From a bacterium (GTDB taxonomy: Bacteria; Patescibacteria; Dojkabacteria; SC72), in NCBI GenBank assembly GCA_029553845.1, contig JAKPKF010000353.1:1-12797 (forward strand): 12,797 nucleotides of DNA, given 5' to 3'. Below the pieces are notes generated by a model, which was given only the letters and a program-made list of their open reading frames with translations, had not been told where the DNA came from and ran no database searches. Of the stretch, positions 12,499-12,797 are shown in pieces (positions within the stretch are counted from its first letter, which is position 1; every line of letters starts with the position of its first letter). The position numbers were made by a program, and so were the translations under genes.

Positions 12499-12797
12499 AT
12501 GACATTAACAGAAGCAGCATTCTGGACAAAAAGATTTGGTGTTGTAGCTGGGGGAGCCTTAGTCATTTTCCTTGTTGTAGTATTAATAATAACCATGGTA
12601 GATAGAGAGAAGAATATGCCTCCAGCATATTTAACTGCAAACTTTGCATGTACAGAGACCAAAGAGGAATTTCTAGAGCATAAGCTTTCCATCCCTACTT
12701 TGAAATTGGCAGATGGCTCAGAGATGTTGTTTGAGATAAAGACAGAAAGTGGAAAGATAGATTCACTCCCAAGAATTATTAATGTTTACAAATTTAG
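12499..12797 (+). CDS. Membrane-anchored unknown protein, N-terminal part (runs off the window)
   Basis: The open frame from ATG 12499 continues without a stop to the last base, giving 99 residues of an incomplete gene. It begins MTLTEAAFWTKRFG, then has one strong membrane segment (about residues 13-33, VVAGGALVIFLVVVLIIT), a short charged stretch (VDREKNMPPAYL) and a probably extracytoplasmic part with a single Cys (ANFACTETKEEF). The TM-then-PPAYL layout suggests a single-pass anchor with an outside domain, but I do not recognise the family. It is divergent from gltX across 57 bp. The minus-strand open frame over the same bases (12492-12692) has no recognisable product and is taken as a shadow. 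Confidence 0.8.
   Translation, partial: MTLTEAAFWTKRFGVVAGGALVIFLVVVLIITMVDREKNMPPAYLTANFACTETKEEFLEHKLSIPTLKLADGSEMLFEIKTESGKIDSLPRIINVYKF

Noticed and set aside
1..12797. CRISPR arrays, insertion sequences, attachment sites, prophage or toxin-antitoxin genes
   Set aside because: I looked for repeated spacers, terminal inverted repeats, transposase motifs and small paired genes and saw none. Gene content is housekeeping and envelope.

Overview
The window is AT-rich and compact. It looks like chromosome of a small-genome bacterium, most plausibly from the Candidate Phyla Radiation (Patescibacteria; Microgenomates, Dojkabacteria or Katanobacteria-like). This placement is inference from protein style: an N-terminally extended GluRS with an 'LLFP...P.GA..LRFAPSPTGF.H' start, an IleRS with a 'GPMTANNPMGVHHAWG' active site, a CapA-like enzyme fused to a periplasmic domain, no Shine-Dalgarno sequences, and genes that overlap tail to tail. 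The code appears standard. Among ten complete genes, seven stop with TAA, three with TAG and none with TGA.

Layout, left to right. A 13-bp hairpin (11-51) precedes an unrecognised 218-aa protein (+). It converges on and overlaps a membrane-anchored CapA/PGA_cap-type protein (-). A divergent promoter region leads to a secreted or anchored lysozyme-like/glucosaminidase protein (+) and an FkbM-family methyltransferase (+). That gene overlaps convergently with yvcK (-), which is divergent from a CarD-family RNA polymerase-binding regulator (+). The carD gene overlaps ileS (-) by 11 bp. The ileS gene has a long leader holding a T-box riboswitch with a very strong terminator. Divergent from it is an M3 oligopeptidase, pepF (+), followed at 2 nt by an unrecognised 134-aa gene. 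That gene converges on a tRNA-Gln(CUG) (-), which lies 11 nt behind gltX (-). Divergent from gltX, a membrane-anchored unknown protein (+) runs off the right edge.

Functionally the window mixes translation (IleRS, GluRS, tRNA-Gln), cell envelope (CapA-like, lysozyme-like, YvcK, perhaps FkbM), transcription control (CarD) and peptide turnover (PepF). The only clear regulation by a metabolite-linked signal is the T-box, which should read uncharged tRNA-Ile. No mobile element, CRISPR array or defence cassette was seen.

The strongest observations are: (1) a transcriptional T-box on ileS with an apparently ultra-short Stem I carrying AUC in a small loop, in what looks like a CPR genome; (2) a recurrent extended -10 element, TGGTAT(A/C/T)(A/C)T-like, placed 5-7 nt before the ATG, implying leaderless mRNAs; (3) back-to-back palindromic promoters between yvcK and carD, with a CarD lacking the usual tryptophan wedge; and (4) linkage of gltX with tRNA-Gln, which fits a non-discriminating GluRS. 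Several of the longest-ORF start codons (TTG at 71, 2470 and 8547; ATG at 2500) lie inside or against promoter elements and were replaced by downstream ATGs.
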